DNA from: Streptomyces gardneri
Lineage (GTDB): Bacteria > Actinomycetota > Actinomycetes > Streptomycetales > Streptomycetaceae
Assembly (NCBI RefSeq): GCF_006539185.1
Contig: NZ_BJMN01000029.1
Coordinates: forward strand, 62,001-126,000
Direction of reading: 5' to 3'
Length of the DNA stretch: 64,000 bases
The stretch's first letter is position 1; each line of letters begins with the position of its first letter. Under the pieces are notes generated by a model, which saw only the letters and a program-made list of their open reading frames with translations, searched no databases and was not told the DNA's origin. Both the position numbers and the translations under genes were made by a program. Shown in pieces: positions 1 to 8,349 of this stretch.

Positions 1-387
1 CTGCGGCACTCCGTCCTCAGCGCCTGGGACCACGCCGGTGAGGCGATCGCCGACGTCGTCCCCGTCGAGCTGTACCTGCGGAACTTCCAGATGATCGAGT
101 CGACGCCCGCGCTGCTCGCCATCCATCTGCGCCGCTCGGCGGAGACGGAGGAGACGATCGCCCGCATCATCGCCGACCGGGAGGGCCTCGACGTGGACGA
201 GGACCCGCGCCCGCGGATCGCGGTGGCGGCGTTCAGCGGCGTCATGCGGGTGACGGGCCAGATGTGGGGCCGGGGCACGGACCAGAGCCTGGAGGGCATC
301 CGCGCCCTCACCGAGCGTTACCTCGACCATCTCGGCCCGGCGCTCGCCCCGCACTGGCGGACCGGGGCGGCCGACGACGCCCCGTAG
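1..387 (+). CDS. TetR-family transcriptional regulator, C-terminal part (5' end outside window)
   Basis: The frame is open from base 1 to the stop at 385-387, giving about 128 codons. It begins mid-protein (LRHSVLSAWDHAGEA...), and the first internal ATG at 91 is not the true start. The helical, Arg/Glu-rich segment with ALLAIHLRRSAETEETIARIIADR and VMRVTGQMWGRG resembles the ligand-binding C-terminal half of TetR regulators of the MftR-like type. The DNA-binding helix-turn-helix lies upstream of the window and cannot be checked. It ends 75 bp before the next gene, which has its own promoter, so it is probably a separate transcription unit. The family assignment is an inference from the C-terminal half only; the effector is unknown. 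Confidence 0.7.
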   Translation: MRHSVLSAWDHAGEAIADVVPVELYLRNFQMIESTPALLAIHLRRSAETEETIARIIADREGLDVDEDPRPRIAVAAFSGVMRVTGQMWGRGTDQSLEGIRALTERYLDHLGPALAPHWRTGAADDAP

Positions 388-424
388 GCGCTCCGTACCG
401 CTCCGAAGTGCCCGGCGACACCCT

Positions 425-454
425 TTGGGCCACCCGCTCCACCCCCCGTAGGGT
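425..454 (+). promoter_or_regulatory. Promoter for the first DUF1023 gene, leaderless geometry
   Basis: A TAGGGT -10 box lies at 449-454, only 8 nt before the GTG at 463. A weak TTGGGC -35 lies at 425-430 with an 18-bp spacer. Transcription should therefore begin at or next to the start codon. No ribosome-binding site precedes the GTG. Confidence 0.5.
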
Positions 455-462
455 GGCGCCCC

Positions 463-1677
463 GTGACCTCAGCCGACGCCTCGCCCACCCTCGCCGTGAC
501 GCGCACGCTCCTCGCGCTCGCCGTCGTGTTCGTGCTGCTCGCGACCGTCGGGTGGACCACGATCCGGCACCGGCCCGAGCCCGGACCGTCCCGCGCGGCC
601 GCGCTCGCCGCCTGGGCGCGCGACCGCGTCGGCCACTACCCGCTGCCCGACCCCGCGGCCACCCCGGCCCGCTCGGTCGCCGCGTTCTTCGCCCGGCTCG
701 GACCGGTCGGCGGCCGCCGGCTCGCCGAGCGGCACCCGCTCGTCGTCGGCAATCTCAACGGCGCGCCCGTCGCCCTCCGCTACCGCGCCAACCGGCTCAC
801 GCTCGCGGCGGCGCTCGACGCCGAGCGGGACAGGCTCGACGACAACCGGCTCTCCGCCGACGGACGGCACGAGGCACGGCGCCGCGCCGACCGCTTCGCC
901 TCCCTGATGCGGCCCGGCCGCCAGGTCCTGGCCTTCGACCCGACGGGCAAGGGACGCGCGGCCGAGGTCCTCGGCGATCTGGAGCGGGCCCGACGGGTCT
1001 CGGTGATCGTGCCCGGCGTCGACACGACCCTCCTCACCTTCCAGAAGACCCACGGCCGGTACGCGGCTCCCGCCGGCATGGCCCAGGCGCTGTTCGCCGC
1101 CGAGCGGCGGGCCTCCCCCGGCGCCCGGGTCGCCGTCATCGCCTGGGCCGACTACACCGCGCCCGCCGGGGTCGGCGTCGACGCGATGACCGGCCGGCTC
1201 GCCGCGAACGGAGCCGTACGGCTCGTGGAGATGACCTCGGCGCTGCCCGGCGACGCCCGGGTGGCGCTCTTCTGCCACAGCTACGGCTCCGTCCTCTGCG
1301 GGCTCGCCGCTCCCGAGCTGCCCTCCCGGGTGACGGATCTCGCCGTGGCCGGCAGCCCCGGCATGCGGGTGGAGCGGGCCGCGGAGCTCGCCACTTCGGC
1401 CCGGGTGTGGGCCATGCGGGACGCGGACGACTGGATCGAGGACGTGCCGCACATGGAGGTGGGCGGGGTCGGGCACGGCGCGGACCCGGTGGATCCGGAA
1501 TTCGGCGCGCGGCTGCTCTCGGCGAGCGGCGCGGCCGGTCACAGCGGCTATTTCGAGCCGGGGACGGAGAGCCTCGGCAACTTCGCCGCCATAGGGGTCG
1601 GTTCGTACCGGGACCTGATCTGCGCACGTGCCGACAGCGCTTGCCACCACGGAATATCCGGTGCGGAAGCGGCCTGA
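463..1677 (+). CDS. DUF1023 alpha/beta-hydrolase, membrane-anchored or secreted
   Basis: A 404-residue protein. Residues about 14-34 form one hydrophobic segment (TLLALAVVFVLLATVGWTTI), so it is an uncleaved anchor or a long signal peptide. The DUF1023 core carries the nucleophile elbow FCHSYGSVLCG (serine in HSYGS). Later come DDWIED, a likely acidic residue, and GHSGYF, a likely catalytic histidine, matching a Ser-Asp-His triad. Substrate is not known for this family. It is a clear paralogue of the hydrolase at 5121-6110, sharing the elbow, the segment before it (GVGVDAMTGRLA) and the C-terminal FxPGT motif. The GTG start is supported by the -10 box 8 nt upstream. The extra C-terminal tail with two cysteines is absent from the paralogue. 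Confidence 0.9.
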   Translation: MTSADASPTLAVTRTLLALAVVFVLLATVGWTTIRHRPEPGPSRAAALAAWARDRVGHYPLPDPAATPARSVAAFFARLGPVGGRRLAERHPLVVGNLNGAPVALRYRANRLTLAAALDAERDRLDDNRLSADGRHEARRRADRFASLMRPGRQVLAFDPTGKGRAAEVLGDLERARRVSVIVPGVDTTLLTFQKTHGRYAAPAGMAQALFAAERRASPGARVAVIAWADYTAPAGVGVDAMTGRLAANGAVRLVEMTSALPGDARVALFCHSYGSVLCGLAAPELPSRVTDLAVAGSPGMRVERAAELATSARVWAMRDADDWIEDVPHMEVGGVGHGADPVDPEFGARLLSASGAAGHSGYFEPGTESLGNFAAIGVGSYRDLICARADSACHHGISGAEAA

Positions 1678-1727
1678 CGCGCGTAGATCACAGAATTTCC
1701 CGACCTTTCACAGGGGCGACGCACAGG

Positions 1728-1754
1728 CATACGCCGCATACGATGAGGCGTATG
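1728..1754. promoter_or_regulatory. Perfect 8-bp inverted repeat spanning the -10 box and start codon of the DUF4429 gene
   Basis: CATACGCC (1728-1735) and GGCGTATG (1747-1754) are perfect inverted repeats 11 bp apart. The right arm ends in the ATG start codon at 1752. A TACGAT -10 box lies at 1739-1744, 7 nt before that ATG, so the dyad brackets the predicted promoter and transcription start. It could be a repressor operator. In a leaderless transcript it would not form a hairpin, since the left arm would not be transcribed. Confidence 0.5.
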
Positions 1755-2699
1755 GGTGATGTGCTGGCCGGAATTCATGCCACCTGGGAGTTCGAGAGCG
1801 ATGCCCTCGTCATCCGCTTCGAACGGGGGAACCGCAACACGCCGAAGCTCTTCAGCGCGCTACGCGAACGACGAGTACCGCACGAGGCGTTGGCGTCCGT
1901 GACGCTCACGCCGGGCAAGCGGGGCACCGTCGTGCTGCACGCCGTGCCGCGGCCCGGCGCCGATCCGCTGATGGAGGCGGCCGCGGGACAGCTCAAGGAG
2001 GCCTGCGACCCGTACCGTCTGGTGCTTCCGGCGGACCGGGAGACGCTCGCCGAGTACTACCGGGACGAGCTGCGGGCGCTGCTCCCGGCGGACGCGGGCA
2101 TCGCGGAAGGCACGGAAGGCGTGGAAGGCGCGGACGCCGGTGACATCGGTGAAGCCGGTGACGCCATGGCCGTGCGGCCCGCCGACGGCTTCCTGGTGGC
2201 CGCGCCCGCGGGGCCGCTGTCCTTCAAGACGTACGACGGACGGGCGAGCTTCGACGGGATGTCGGAGGTCGCCTTCCGCTGGTCCTGGACGGGCGCGTCC
2301 TCGGAGAAGTGGAAGGCCGGCGACCAGACCTTCTCGGTACGGGAGCTCAGCGGCGTCGAGTGGCGCTCGCCGGAGATCCTCGACGGGTACCTGCGGCTGG
2401 TCCCCCGGGACGGCGGCGCCCGGCCCGCCCAGCCCGACCGGGACCCGGCCTCGGTCGTCTTCGGCCTGGGCTACGGGCCTGTGCACGAGTCCCTCCCCTT
2501 CGCCGCGGCGGTCCTCGCGGCCATCCGGGGCAAGGACCGCGTGCCCGTCGCCGTGGCGGCCGGCGTCCCGGACGCCGCGCGCCGCGACCCCGGGGCGGTA
2601 GCGGAAAGGATCCGGCACCTGGGCGACCTGCACCGGGCGGGGCTCGTGACGGACGAGGAGTTCTCGGCGAAGAAGGCGGAACTCCTCGCGGAGCTCTGA
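1752..2699 (+). CDS. DUF4429 domain protein with C-terminal SHOCT domain
   Basis: A 315-residue soluble protein. It opens MGDVLAGIHATWEFESDALV, typical of DUF4429 proteins of Streptomyces. There are two DUF4429 units (about residues 5-95 and 145-255), each with the IRFERG / FKTYDGRASFDGM type beta-rich core, joined by a low-complexity acidic linker rich in GxEGxxG. The last 30 residues (IRHLGDLHRAGLVTDEEFSAKKAELL) are a SHOCT helix pair, a short module thought to mediate oligomerisation. Function unknown. ATG 1752 was preferred over the in-frame ATG at 1743 because a TACGAT box sits 7 nt before 1752 and the family usually starts MGDVLAG. It is followed by a hexamer repeat before the kinase gene. 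Confidence 0.9.
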   Translation: MGDVLAGIHATWEFESDALVIRFERGNRNTPKLFSALRERRVPHEALASVTLTPGKRGTVVLHAVPRPGADPLMEAAAGQLKEACDPYRLVLPADRETLAEYYRDELRALLPADAGIAEGTEGVEGADAGDIGEAGDAMAVRPADGFLVAAPAGPLSFKTYDGRASFDGMSEVAFRWSWTGASSEKWKAGDQTFSVRELSGVEWRSPEILDGYLRLVPRDGGARPAQPDRDPASVVFGLGYGPVHESLPFAAAVLAAIRGKDRVPVAVAAGVPDAARRDPGAVAERIRHLGDLHRAGLVTDEEFSAKKAELLAEL

Positions 2700-2700
2700 G

Positions 2701-2770
<70 letters not shown>

Positions 2771-2796
2771 GAGGGGGGGGCCGGCCGTGCGTGTCA

Positions 2797-2863
2797 TACC
2801 CCGGTATCGGGTCGCGGCCCCCACCCCGGTATGACGCCCGCCCCCACGGCCGCTGCCTACCCT
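2797..2863 (+). promoter_or_regulatory. Promoter/operator of the two-component operon, twin of the element at 5008-5074
   Basis: TACCCCGGTATC (2797-2808) is followed 27 bp later by CCCCGGTATGAC (2824-2835), then by a TACCCT -10 box (2858-2863). The first block is a dyad ATACC-CC-GGTAT. TATGACG could act as the -35. The -10 lies 9 nt before the ATG at 2873, so the transcript is probably leaderless. The same three blocks with the same spacings occur at 5008, 5035 and 5069. Confidence 0.6.
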
Positions 2864-2872
2864 GGGCGGGTC

Positions 2873-4216
2873 ATGGCTACCGAACAGCGGCACGAGCCGC
2901 CCACCCGCCGCCTCAGCCGGTTCAGCGCACGGACACGCGAGTTGTTCCAGGGCCTCGGGGCCGCGCTCACCACCCCGACCACCCCCGGCGCACCTCTGCT
3001 CTCCGAGGCCTCCTCACGGTGGGTGCGCCTGCTGCCGTACGTCGTCGCCGTCGCCTTCGTCTCCTCGCTCCTGCCCACCACCATCACCGTCCTCGTCAAC
3101 GACTACGACGTCAACGGCGGTCTCGCCGGGGCCATCGCCACCGCCCAGACCGTGCCGCTGCTGCTCGCCGTCTCCCGCCCCCTCCAGGCCTGGTGGGTGA
3201 TCTTCACCGCCGACGTGCTCGGCGCGCTCGCCCTCCTCGGCTCGGAAGGCCCCCACGCCGACCTGTGGCCCTGGACCCCGCCGGTCGTCATCGGTTACTG
3301 CGCGCTGATGGTCGCGCTCGGGCTGCGCGAGTCGCGCCGGGCCCTCTTCGGCGTCTGGCTGGCGACCGGCGCCGCCGGGTACGCCCTGGAGGCCTTCCGC
3401 CCCGACGGGACCACCAGCGTCCACACGCTGCTGCTCGTGCTGAGCGGCGTCCTGCTGCTGCTCACCTCGGCCGTACGTGCCCGGGGCGACGCGCAGCGGC
3501 GGCTCGTCGAGCAGGAGATCATCAACGAGGCCGAGCGCTCCCGCCGCACGCTCCTGGAGGAGCGGGCGAGGATCGCGCGCGAGCTGCACGACGTCGTCGC
3601 CCACCACATGTCCGTGATCACCGTGCAGGCGGACTCGGCCCCCTACCGCATCCCGGACCTCCCGGACGCGGCCCGGGAGGAGTTCACCTCCATCGCGACG
3701 AGCGCGCGCGAGTCGCTGGCCGAGATGCGGCGGCTGCTCTCGGTGCTGCGCAGCGACGGCAGCGAGGGCGAGCGGGCCCCGCAGCCGGGTCTCGACCGGG
3801 TCCAGCAGCTGGTCGAGGCGACGGTACGGGCCGGGGTGCCGGCCGAGCTGTCGCTCGCCGCCGGTATCGAGGACGTCCCGCAGGCGGTCGACCTGTCCGC
3901 GTACCGGATCGTGCAGGAGGCCCTCGCCAACGTGGTCCGGCACGCGCCGGGCGCCGCGACGCGCGTGTCGGTACGACCCGACGACGGATGGCTGACGGTC
4001 CTCGTCGTCAACGGGCCCGGCGCGGAGGCGGGTTCCGGGGTGGAGCGCGGTGCGACCGGCACCGGGCACGGTCTCGTCGGAATGCGGGAGCGCGTACGGT
4101 TGACGGGCGGCTCGCTGGACACCGGGCCGCTGCCGGACGGCGGCTTCCGGGTGGCCGCCCGGCTCCCGCTGGCGGCGGACCCGGCGCCCGCCCCGGATCC
4201 CGAACCGGCGCCCTGA
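2873..4216 (+). CDS. NarL-type sensor histidine kinase
   Basis: A 447-residue integral membrane kinase. Residues about 50-200 hold five or six transmembrane helices with very short loops, so the sensor is probably membrane-embedded. A HisKA_3 dimerisation domain follows, with the H-box RARIARELHDVVAHHMSV (phospho-acceptor His239). The ATPase domain has the N-box IVQEALANVVRHAPG and the G-box TGTGHGLVGMRERVRLTGG. The C-terminal tail is Pro/Ala rich. The partner response regulator follows 44 bp downstream. The ATG at 2873 is chosen because a TACCCT box lies 9 nt upstream and no ribosome-binding site is present. The signal sensed is not evident. Confidence 0.93.
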   Translation: MATEQRHEPPTRRLSRFSARTRELFQGLGAALTTPTTPGAPLLSEASSRWVRLLPYVVAVAFVSSLLPTTITVLVNDYDVNGGLAGAIATAQTVPLLLAVSRPLQAWWVIFTADVLGALALLGSEGPHADLWPWTPPVVIGYCALMVALGLRESRRALFGVWLATGAAGYALEAFRPDGTTSVHTLLLVLSGVLLLLTSAVRARGDAQRRLVEQEIINEAERSRRTLLEERARIARELHDVVAHHMSVITVQADSAPYRIPDLPDAAREEFTSIATSARESLAEMRRLLSVLRSDGSEGERAPQPGLDRVQQLVEATVRAGVPAELSLAAGIEDVPQAVDLSAYRIVQEALANVVRHAPGAATRVSVRPDDGWLTVLVVNGPGAEAGSGVERGATGTGHGLVGMRERVRLTGGSLDTGPLPDGGFRVAARLPLAADPAPAPDPEPAP

Positions 4217-4260
4217 GCGGTGCCGGTGACGGCCCCGAACCCGACCCCCGAGGACCCCGA

Positions 4261-4941
4261 GTGACCATCCGCGTGATCATCGTCGACGACCAGGCCATGG
4301 TGCGGGCCGGTTTCGCCGCGCTGCTCGCCGCCCAGCCCGACATCGACGTGGTGGGCGAGGCGCCGGACGGACGGCAGGGCGTGGACGTGGCCCGTTCCAC
4401 GCACCCGGACGTCGTGCTGATGGACGTGCGGATGCCGGAGCTGGACGGGCTCGCGGCGGCCCGGGAGATCCTCCATCCGCCGACGAGTGTCACGCATCGG
4501 CCGAAGGTGCTGATGCTGACCACCTTCGACGTCGACGACTACGTGTACGAGGCGCTGCGCGCGGGCGCGTCCGGCTTCCTCCTGAAGGACGCGCCGCCCG
4601 CCGACCTCATCGCGGCGGTACGGATCGTGGCGGCGGGCGAGGCGCTGCTCGCCCCGTCCGTGACCCGCCGTCTCATCGCCGACTTCGCCGCCTCCCGGCC
4701 CGCCCCGCGCCGGGACACCACCGCGCTGCGCCTCAACGGCCTCACCCCGCGCGAGACGGAGGTCCTGGAGCTGATCGCCCGGGGCCTGTCCAACCAGGAG
4801 ATCGCCGACCGGCTGGTCCTCGCCGAGCAGACGGTGAAGACCCACATCGGGCGGGTCCTCGCCAAGCTGGACCTGCGCGACCGGGCGCAGGCCGTCGTCT
4901 TCGCGTACGAGTCGGGCCTGGTGACCCCCGGCGCGAGCTGA
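4261..4941 (+). CDS. LuxR/NarL-family response regulator
   Basis: A 226-residue protein. The receiver domain covers residues 3-125, with acidic pair DD (9-10), phospho-acceptor Asp55 (VVLMDVRMPE), and the conserved Thr/Lys region (LTTFD..., LLKDAPP). A GerE-type HTH covers about 160-222 (LTPRETEVLELIARGLSNQEIADRL, TVKTHIGRVLAKL). It is the partner of the upstream kinase and starts with GTG 44 bp after the kinase stop. The matched promoters in front of the kinase gene and the hydrolase gene at 5121 make it the obvious candidate to bind the shared CCCCGGTRT elements. The target assignment is an inference. Confidence 0.95.
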   Translation: MTIRVIIVDDQAMVRAGFAALLAAQPDIDVVGEAPDGRQGVDVARSTHPDVVLMDVRMPELDGLAAAREILHPPTSVTHRPKVLMLTTFDVDDYVYEALRAGASGFLLKDAPPADLIAAVRIVAAGEALLAPSVTRRLIADFAASRPAPRRDTTALRLNGLTPRETEVLELIARGLSNQEIADRLVLAEQTVKTHIGRVLAKLDLRDRAQAVVFAYESGLVTPGAS

Positions 4942-4966
4942 GACCCCCGGGCACCCCCCGGGGGAA

Positions 4967-4989
4967 AACCCCACCCCCACCTTGGGGTT
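4967..4989 (+). terminator. Possible terminator after the two-component operon
   Basis: AACCCCA (4967-4973) can pair with TGGGGTT (4983-4989) across a 9-nt loop, just after a further G/C hairpin CCCCGGGCACCCCCCGGGG near 4945-4964. There is no U-tract, as usual in high-GC actinomycetes. Confidence 0.35.
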
Positions 4990-5007
4990 GGCTGCTCCTC
5001 CACCCCC

Positions 5008-5074
5008 TACCCCGGTATCAACCCGTGTTTGGCTCCCCGGTGTGACGTGCCGTCACCCGTCGTCTTCCTACCTT
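5008..5074 (+). promoter_or_regulatory. Promoter/operator of the hydrolase-acyltransferase operon, twin of 2797-2863
   Basis: TACCCCGGTATC (5008-5019), CCCCGGTGTGAC (5035-5046) and a TACCTT -10 box (5069-5074) reproduce the blocks upstream of the kinase gene. The 27-bp and 34-bp start-to-start distances are identical. Unlike the kinase promoter, this one is followed by a leader of about 40 nt that carries a GGAGAGGGAGG ribosome-binding site before the ATG at 5121. Confidence 0.6.
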
Positions 5075-5120
5075 CCTCTCGCCGACGAAAGAGCGAGAAC
5101 CGGAGAGGGAGGGCGACCCC

Positions 5121-6110
5121 ATGCGCCGCATTGCGAGGACCCTGACGACCGTGGCCGTGGTGGCCGCGGTGATCGCCGGGACGGCCGGCTGGGCGTCCGG
5201 GGACGCCCAGGAGGCCGTCACCGGAGCACCGGTCGGAACGGGGGCCTGGCGGGATGCGGGGCTGCCGGACCCGGAGCGGATGGGCCCGGCCGGGACCGCG
5301 CGGTTCTTCACGGGACTCGCCCCCGTACGACAGAGGGAACTGGCCCGCACGCACCCCACGGTCGTCGGGAACCTCGACGGCGCTCCCCTGGCCCTGCGGT
5401 ACGAGGCCAACGAGCGTGCCACGCACGGCCGGTTCGCCGGAGCGCGGGTCCTGGCCCACGATCCGCGCGGCCGCGGTCAGGTCGCCCTCGTGTACGGGGA
5501 CCTGGCGCGGGCCGAGCACGTCGCCGTGATCGTGCCCGGCTCCGACACCGACCTCGACCACGTCACGCCGCTCGCGGACATGGCGCGGGAGCTGCGCCGG
5601 GCGACCGGCGGCCGTACGGCGGTCGTCGCCTGGGCCGGGTACACCACCCCCGTCGGCGTCGGCCTGGACGCGGCCACCGGCCGGCTCGCCGAGGCCGGGG
5701 CGGACCGCCTCACCCGCTTCGTCGACGGTCTCGCGGCCGTCCGGCCCGCCGGGGCCGCCGAGCCCGCCGTGTTCTGCCACAGCTACGGCTCCGTCGTCTG
5801 CGGCCTCGCCGCCCGCGACCTGAAGGCGAAGGACCTCGTGGTCTTCGGCTCCCCCGGGATGCGCGCCGCGAACGTCGCCGAACTCGGCACCTCCGCCCGC
5901 GTCTGGGCGGCGAAGGACCCCACCGACTGGATCGACCGGATCCCTAACGTCGAGCTCGCCGGGCTCGGGCACGGCACCGACCCCACCGACCCGGACTTCG
6001 GGGCCCGCCGGGTCCCGGCCGAGGACGCCAACGGCCACGGCGGCTACTTCGCGCCCGGCACCAGCTCCCTGCGCGCCTTCGCCGCGATCTCCGCGGGAGA
6101 CGTCCGATGA
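5121..6110 (+). CDS. DUF1023 alpha/beta-hydrolase, secreted
   Basis: A 329-residue protein with an N-terminal signal sequence (RRIARTLTTVAVVAAVIAGTAGWASG, cleavage expected near residue 27-31). The hydrolase domain has the nucleophile elbow FCHSYGSVVCGLAA, then DPTDWIDRIP and GHGGYFAPGTSSLRAF, which supply likely Asp and His partners. It is a paralogue of the hydrolase at 463-1677 but lacks that protein's cysteine-bearing tail and has a shorter central insertion. The ATG is preceded by a strong GGAGAGGGAGG site. It overlaps the acyltransferase gene by 4 bp (ATGA), so the two are co-translated. The shared promoter layout suggests control by the upstream two-component system. Substrate unknown. 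Confidence 0.92.
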   Translation: MRRIARTLTTVAVVAAVIAGTAGWASGDAQEAVTGAPVGTGAWRDAGLPDPERMGPAGTARFFTGLAPVRQRELARTHPTVVGNLDGAPLALRYEANERATHGRFAGARVLAHDPRGRGQVALVYGDLARAEHVAVIVPGSDTDLDHVTPLADMARELRRATGGRTAVVAWAGYTTPVGVGLDAATGRLAEAGADRLTRFVDGLAAVRPAGAAEPAVFCHSYGSVVCGLAARDLKAKDLVVFGSPGMRAANVAELGTSARVWAAKDPTDWIDRIPNVELAGLGHGTDPTDPDFGARRVPAEDANGHGGYFAPGTSSLRAFAAISAGDVR

Positions 6111-7324
6111 GCGCCCTCGCCACGACGGCCCGGCGGACGGCCGCGAAGATCGAGTCCTCCACCCCGGCCCACCGCGACCGGGCGATCGACGGGCTCCGCG
6201 CCCTCGCCCTGCTCGCCGTGCCGACCGGGCACTGGCTGCTCGGCGGCTTCACCCTCTCCGCCGACGGCGCCCTCCACAACGCGAGCCCCCTCGGCACCTT
6301 CGCCGGTCTCGCCCCGGTCAGCTGGGTCCTCCAGATGCTGGGGATCTTCTTCCTCGTCGGCGGCTACGCCTCCGTCCTCTCCTACCGGCGGCGCAAGGGC
6401 TCGACCGGCGAGTGGCTGAAGGGCCGGCTGGCCCGGCTCGGCCGCCCGGTCCTCGGGGTCACCGCCGTGTGGGCGGCGCTGCTCCCGCTGCTCCACTTCG
6501 GGCTCGGAGTGCCCGTGGACAGCCTGCGGACGGCGTCCACGCTCGTCGTCCAGCCGCTCTGGTTCGTCGGGGTCTACACGGTGGTCACCGCGCTCACCCC
6601 GTACTGCGTCCGGGTCGCCCGCCGCCTCGGGGTCTGGGCCGCCGCGCCGCTGCTCGGCTCGGTCGCCGTCGTCGACTTCCTCCGCTACGGGCCGTACGCC
6701 GACGCCGTACCGTCCTGGCTGAGCCTCCTGAACATCCTGCCCGGCTGGCTCTTCGCCTATCAGCTCGGTGTCTCGTGGGGCGAGGGCCGGGTGACGCGCA
6801 AGCACGCCTGGGCGCTGCTGCTCGGCGGTGCCGCGCTCTTCGCGACCCTCCTGCTCGCCTTCGGGTACCCGGCGTCCATGGTCGGCGTCCCCGGCGAGGC
6901 CCGCACCAACTCGCACCCGCCGTCGCTGCTCGTCCTCGCCCTCGCCGCCGCGCAGAGCGGTGCGGCGATCCTGCTCCGCGGCCGGCTCGGCAGGCTCCTG
7001 AAGCGGCCCGCGCTGTGGGCACCGGTCGTGGTGGTCAACCTCTCCGCGATGACGATCCTGTGCTGGCACCAGACGGCGATGCTGACGGCGGCGATCCCTG
7101 GCTCCTACCTCGGCGAGATCCCCGGCCTGGTCGGTGCGCCGGACTCGGTCGGCTGGATCCTGGCCCGGCTGGCGTGGATGCCGGTCTTCGCGGGACTGCT
7201 CGTCCTCATCGGTCGGTTCGCGCGGGGCTTCGAGTCCCCCTGGACGAAGACCGGTCCGGCGCGCCGCGCCCTGGCGGGGCTGCTTGCGGCCGGGTTCGGG
7301 GTCTTCGCCCTGGGGCTCGGGTGA
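6107..7324 (+). CDS. Acyltransferase 3 (OafA/WecH-type) membrane protein
   Basis: A 405-residue protein with about ten transmembrane helices. Motifs near the N-terminus (RDRAIDGLRALALLAVPTGHW) match acyltransferase family 3, whose members O-acylate sugars, peptidoglycan or lipids at the membrane. A histidine/arginine pair typical of the family is present early (DGLRALAL..., GHW). Translation is coupled to the secreted DUF1023 hydrolase through the 4-bp overlap, so an acyl-transfer and acyl-hydrolysis pair working on a cell-surface substrate is plausible. That is an inference. The gene ends 8 bp from the convergent aldo/keto reductase gene. Confidence 0.88.
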   Translation: MSALATTARRTAAKIESSTPAHRDRAIDGLRALALLAVPTGHWLLGGFTLSADGALHNASPLGTFAGLAPVSWVLQMLGIFFLVGGYASVLSYRRRKGSTGEWLKGRLARLGRPVLGVTAVWAALLPLLHFGLGVPVDSLRTASTLVVQPLWFVGVYTVVTALTPYCVRVARRLGVWAAAPLLGSVAVVDFLRYGPYADAVPSWLSLLNILPGWLFAYQLGVSWGEGRVTRKHAWALLLGGAALFATLLLAFGYPASMVGVPGEARTNSHPPSLLVLALAAAQSGAAILLRGRLGRLLKRPALWAPVVVVNLSAMTILCWHQTAMLTAAIPGSYLGEIPGLVGAPDSVGWILARLAWMPVFAGLLVLIGRFARGFESPWTKTGPARRALAGLLAAGFGVFALGLG

Positions 7325-7332
7325 CCGCCGGA

Positions 7333-8349
7333 TCAGACCTCGCGGGCCAGGGACGTGAAGCTCATGTCCGGGTAGCGGTCGCCCGCCACCAGGCCCGCGA
7401 TCGGCTCCAGTTCGGCCAGCTCGGCCGCGGTGAGGACGATCCGGGTGGCGGCCGCGTTCTCCTCCAGACGGGAGCGCTTGCGGGTGCCGGGGATCGGGAC
7501 GACCGTCAGGCCGTGCACGGCGGACCGCTGCTGCACCCAGGCGAGGGCGATCTGCGCCGGGGTGGCCCCGTGCGCGGCGGCGATCTTCCGGACCGGGTCG
7601 AGGAGGGCGGCGTTCCGCTCCGCGTTCTCACCGGTGAACCGCGGCTGGTCCCTGCGGAAGTCGCCGCCCGACAGCTCCTTGCCGGCGTCCGCGAAGGCCC
7701 CGGTCAGGAAGCCCCGGCCGAGCGGCGAGTACGGCACGAGGGTCACGCCGAGCTCGGCGGCGGCGCCGACGGCGCTGCGCTCCACGTCCCGGGAGAAGAG
7801 CGACCACTCCGACTGGAGGGCGGCGATCGGGTGCACCGCGTGGGCCTCCCGCAGCTCGGGCCCGGTCACCTCGCTCAGCCCCAGGAAGCGGACCTTGCCC
7901 TCCTGGACGAGCTCGGCCATCGCGCCGACGGACTCGGCGAAGGGGATCTCCGGGTCGCGGCGGTGCATGTAGTAGAGGTCGATGGTCTCGACGCCGAGGC
8001 GGCGCAGGCTGTCCTCCGCGGCCTTCTTGATGTACGCGGGGTCGTTGCGGACGGCCCGGTACGACGGGTCGTCGGCGCGCCGCTCGATGGCGAACTTGGT
8101 GGCGAGGGTGATCTCGTCGCGGTGGGCGGCGACGAAGGGCGCGAGGAACTCCTCGTTGGCGCCGTTGCCGTAGATGTCGGCCGTGTCGATCAGGGTGACG
8201 CCGGCCTCCAGGGCCGCGTCGAGGGTGTCGCGGGCGGCGGCTTCGTCGGTGTCGCCGTAGAACTCGCTGATGCCCATGGCGCCGAAGCCCTGGACGCCGA
8301 TCTCCGGCCCGTCCTGGCCGCCGAGACGTACGGTGTCGATCCTGGTCAT
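7333..8349 (-). CDS. Aldo/keto reductase
   Basis: A 338-residue soluble NADPH-dependent reductase of the AKR13/YajO-like type. The fold signatures are LIDTADIYGNGANEEFL (Asp and catalytic Tyr), a lysine in LATKFA, the YYMHRRDPEIPFAESV segment with the catalytic His, and an NADP-binding C-terminal stretch (VPIPGTRKRSRLEENAAAT). The start is the ATG at 8349, which overlaps the stop of the MerR regulator gene by 4 bp, so the pair forms an operon with the regulator first. The substrate is probably an aldehyde or quinone; the sequence does not tell. The MerR-type promoter upstream suggests induction by the compound reduced. Confidence 0.93.
   Translation of the reverse strand: MTRIDTVRLGGQDGPEIGVQGFGAMGISEFYGDTDEAAARDTLDAALEAGVTLIDTADIYGNGANEEFLAPFVAAHRDEITLATKFAIERRADDPSYRAVRNDPAYIKKAAEDSLRRLGVETIDLYYMHRRDPEIPFAESVGAMAELVQEGKVRFLGLSEVTGPELREAHAVHPIAALQSEWSLFSRDVERSAVGAAAELGVTLVPYSPLGRGFLTGAFADAGKELSGGDFRRDQPRFTGENAERNAALLDPVRKIAAAHGATPAQIALAWVQQRSAVHGLTVVPIPGTRKRSRLEENAAATRIVLTAAELAELEPIAGLVAGDRYPDMSFTSLAREV

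Noticed and set aside
264..2699. An 811-codon open frame running through the first hydrolase gene into the DUF4429 gene
   Set aside because: Only its last 315 codons look like protein; the first part is Arg/Pro/Gly-rich and antiphase to the hydrolase, a typical high-GC shadow frame.
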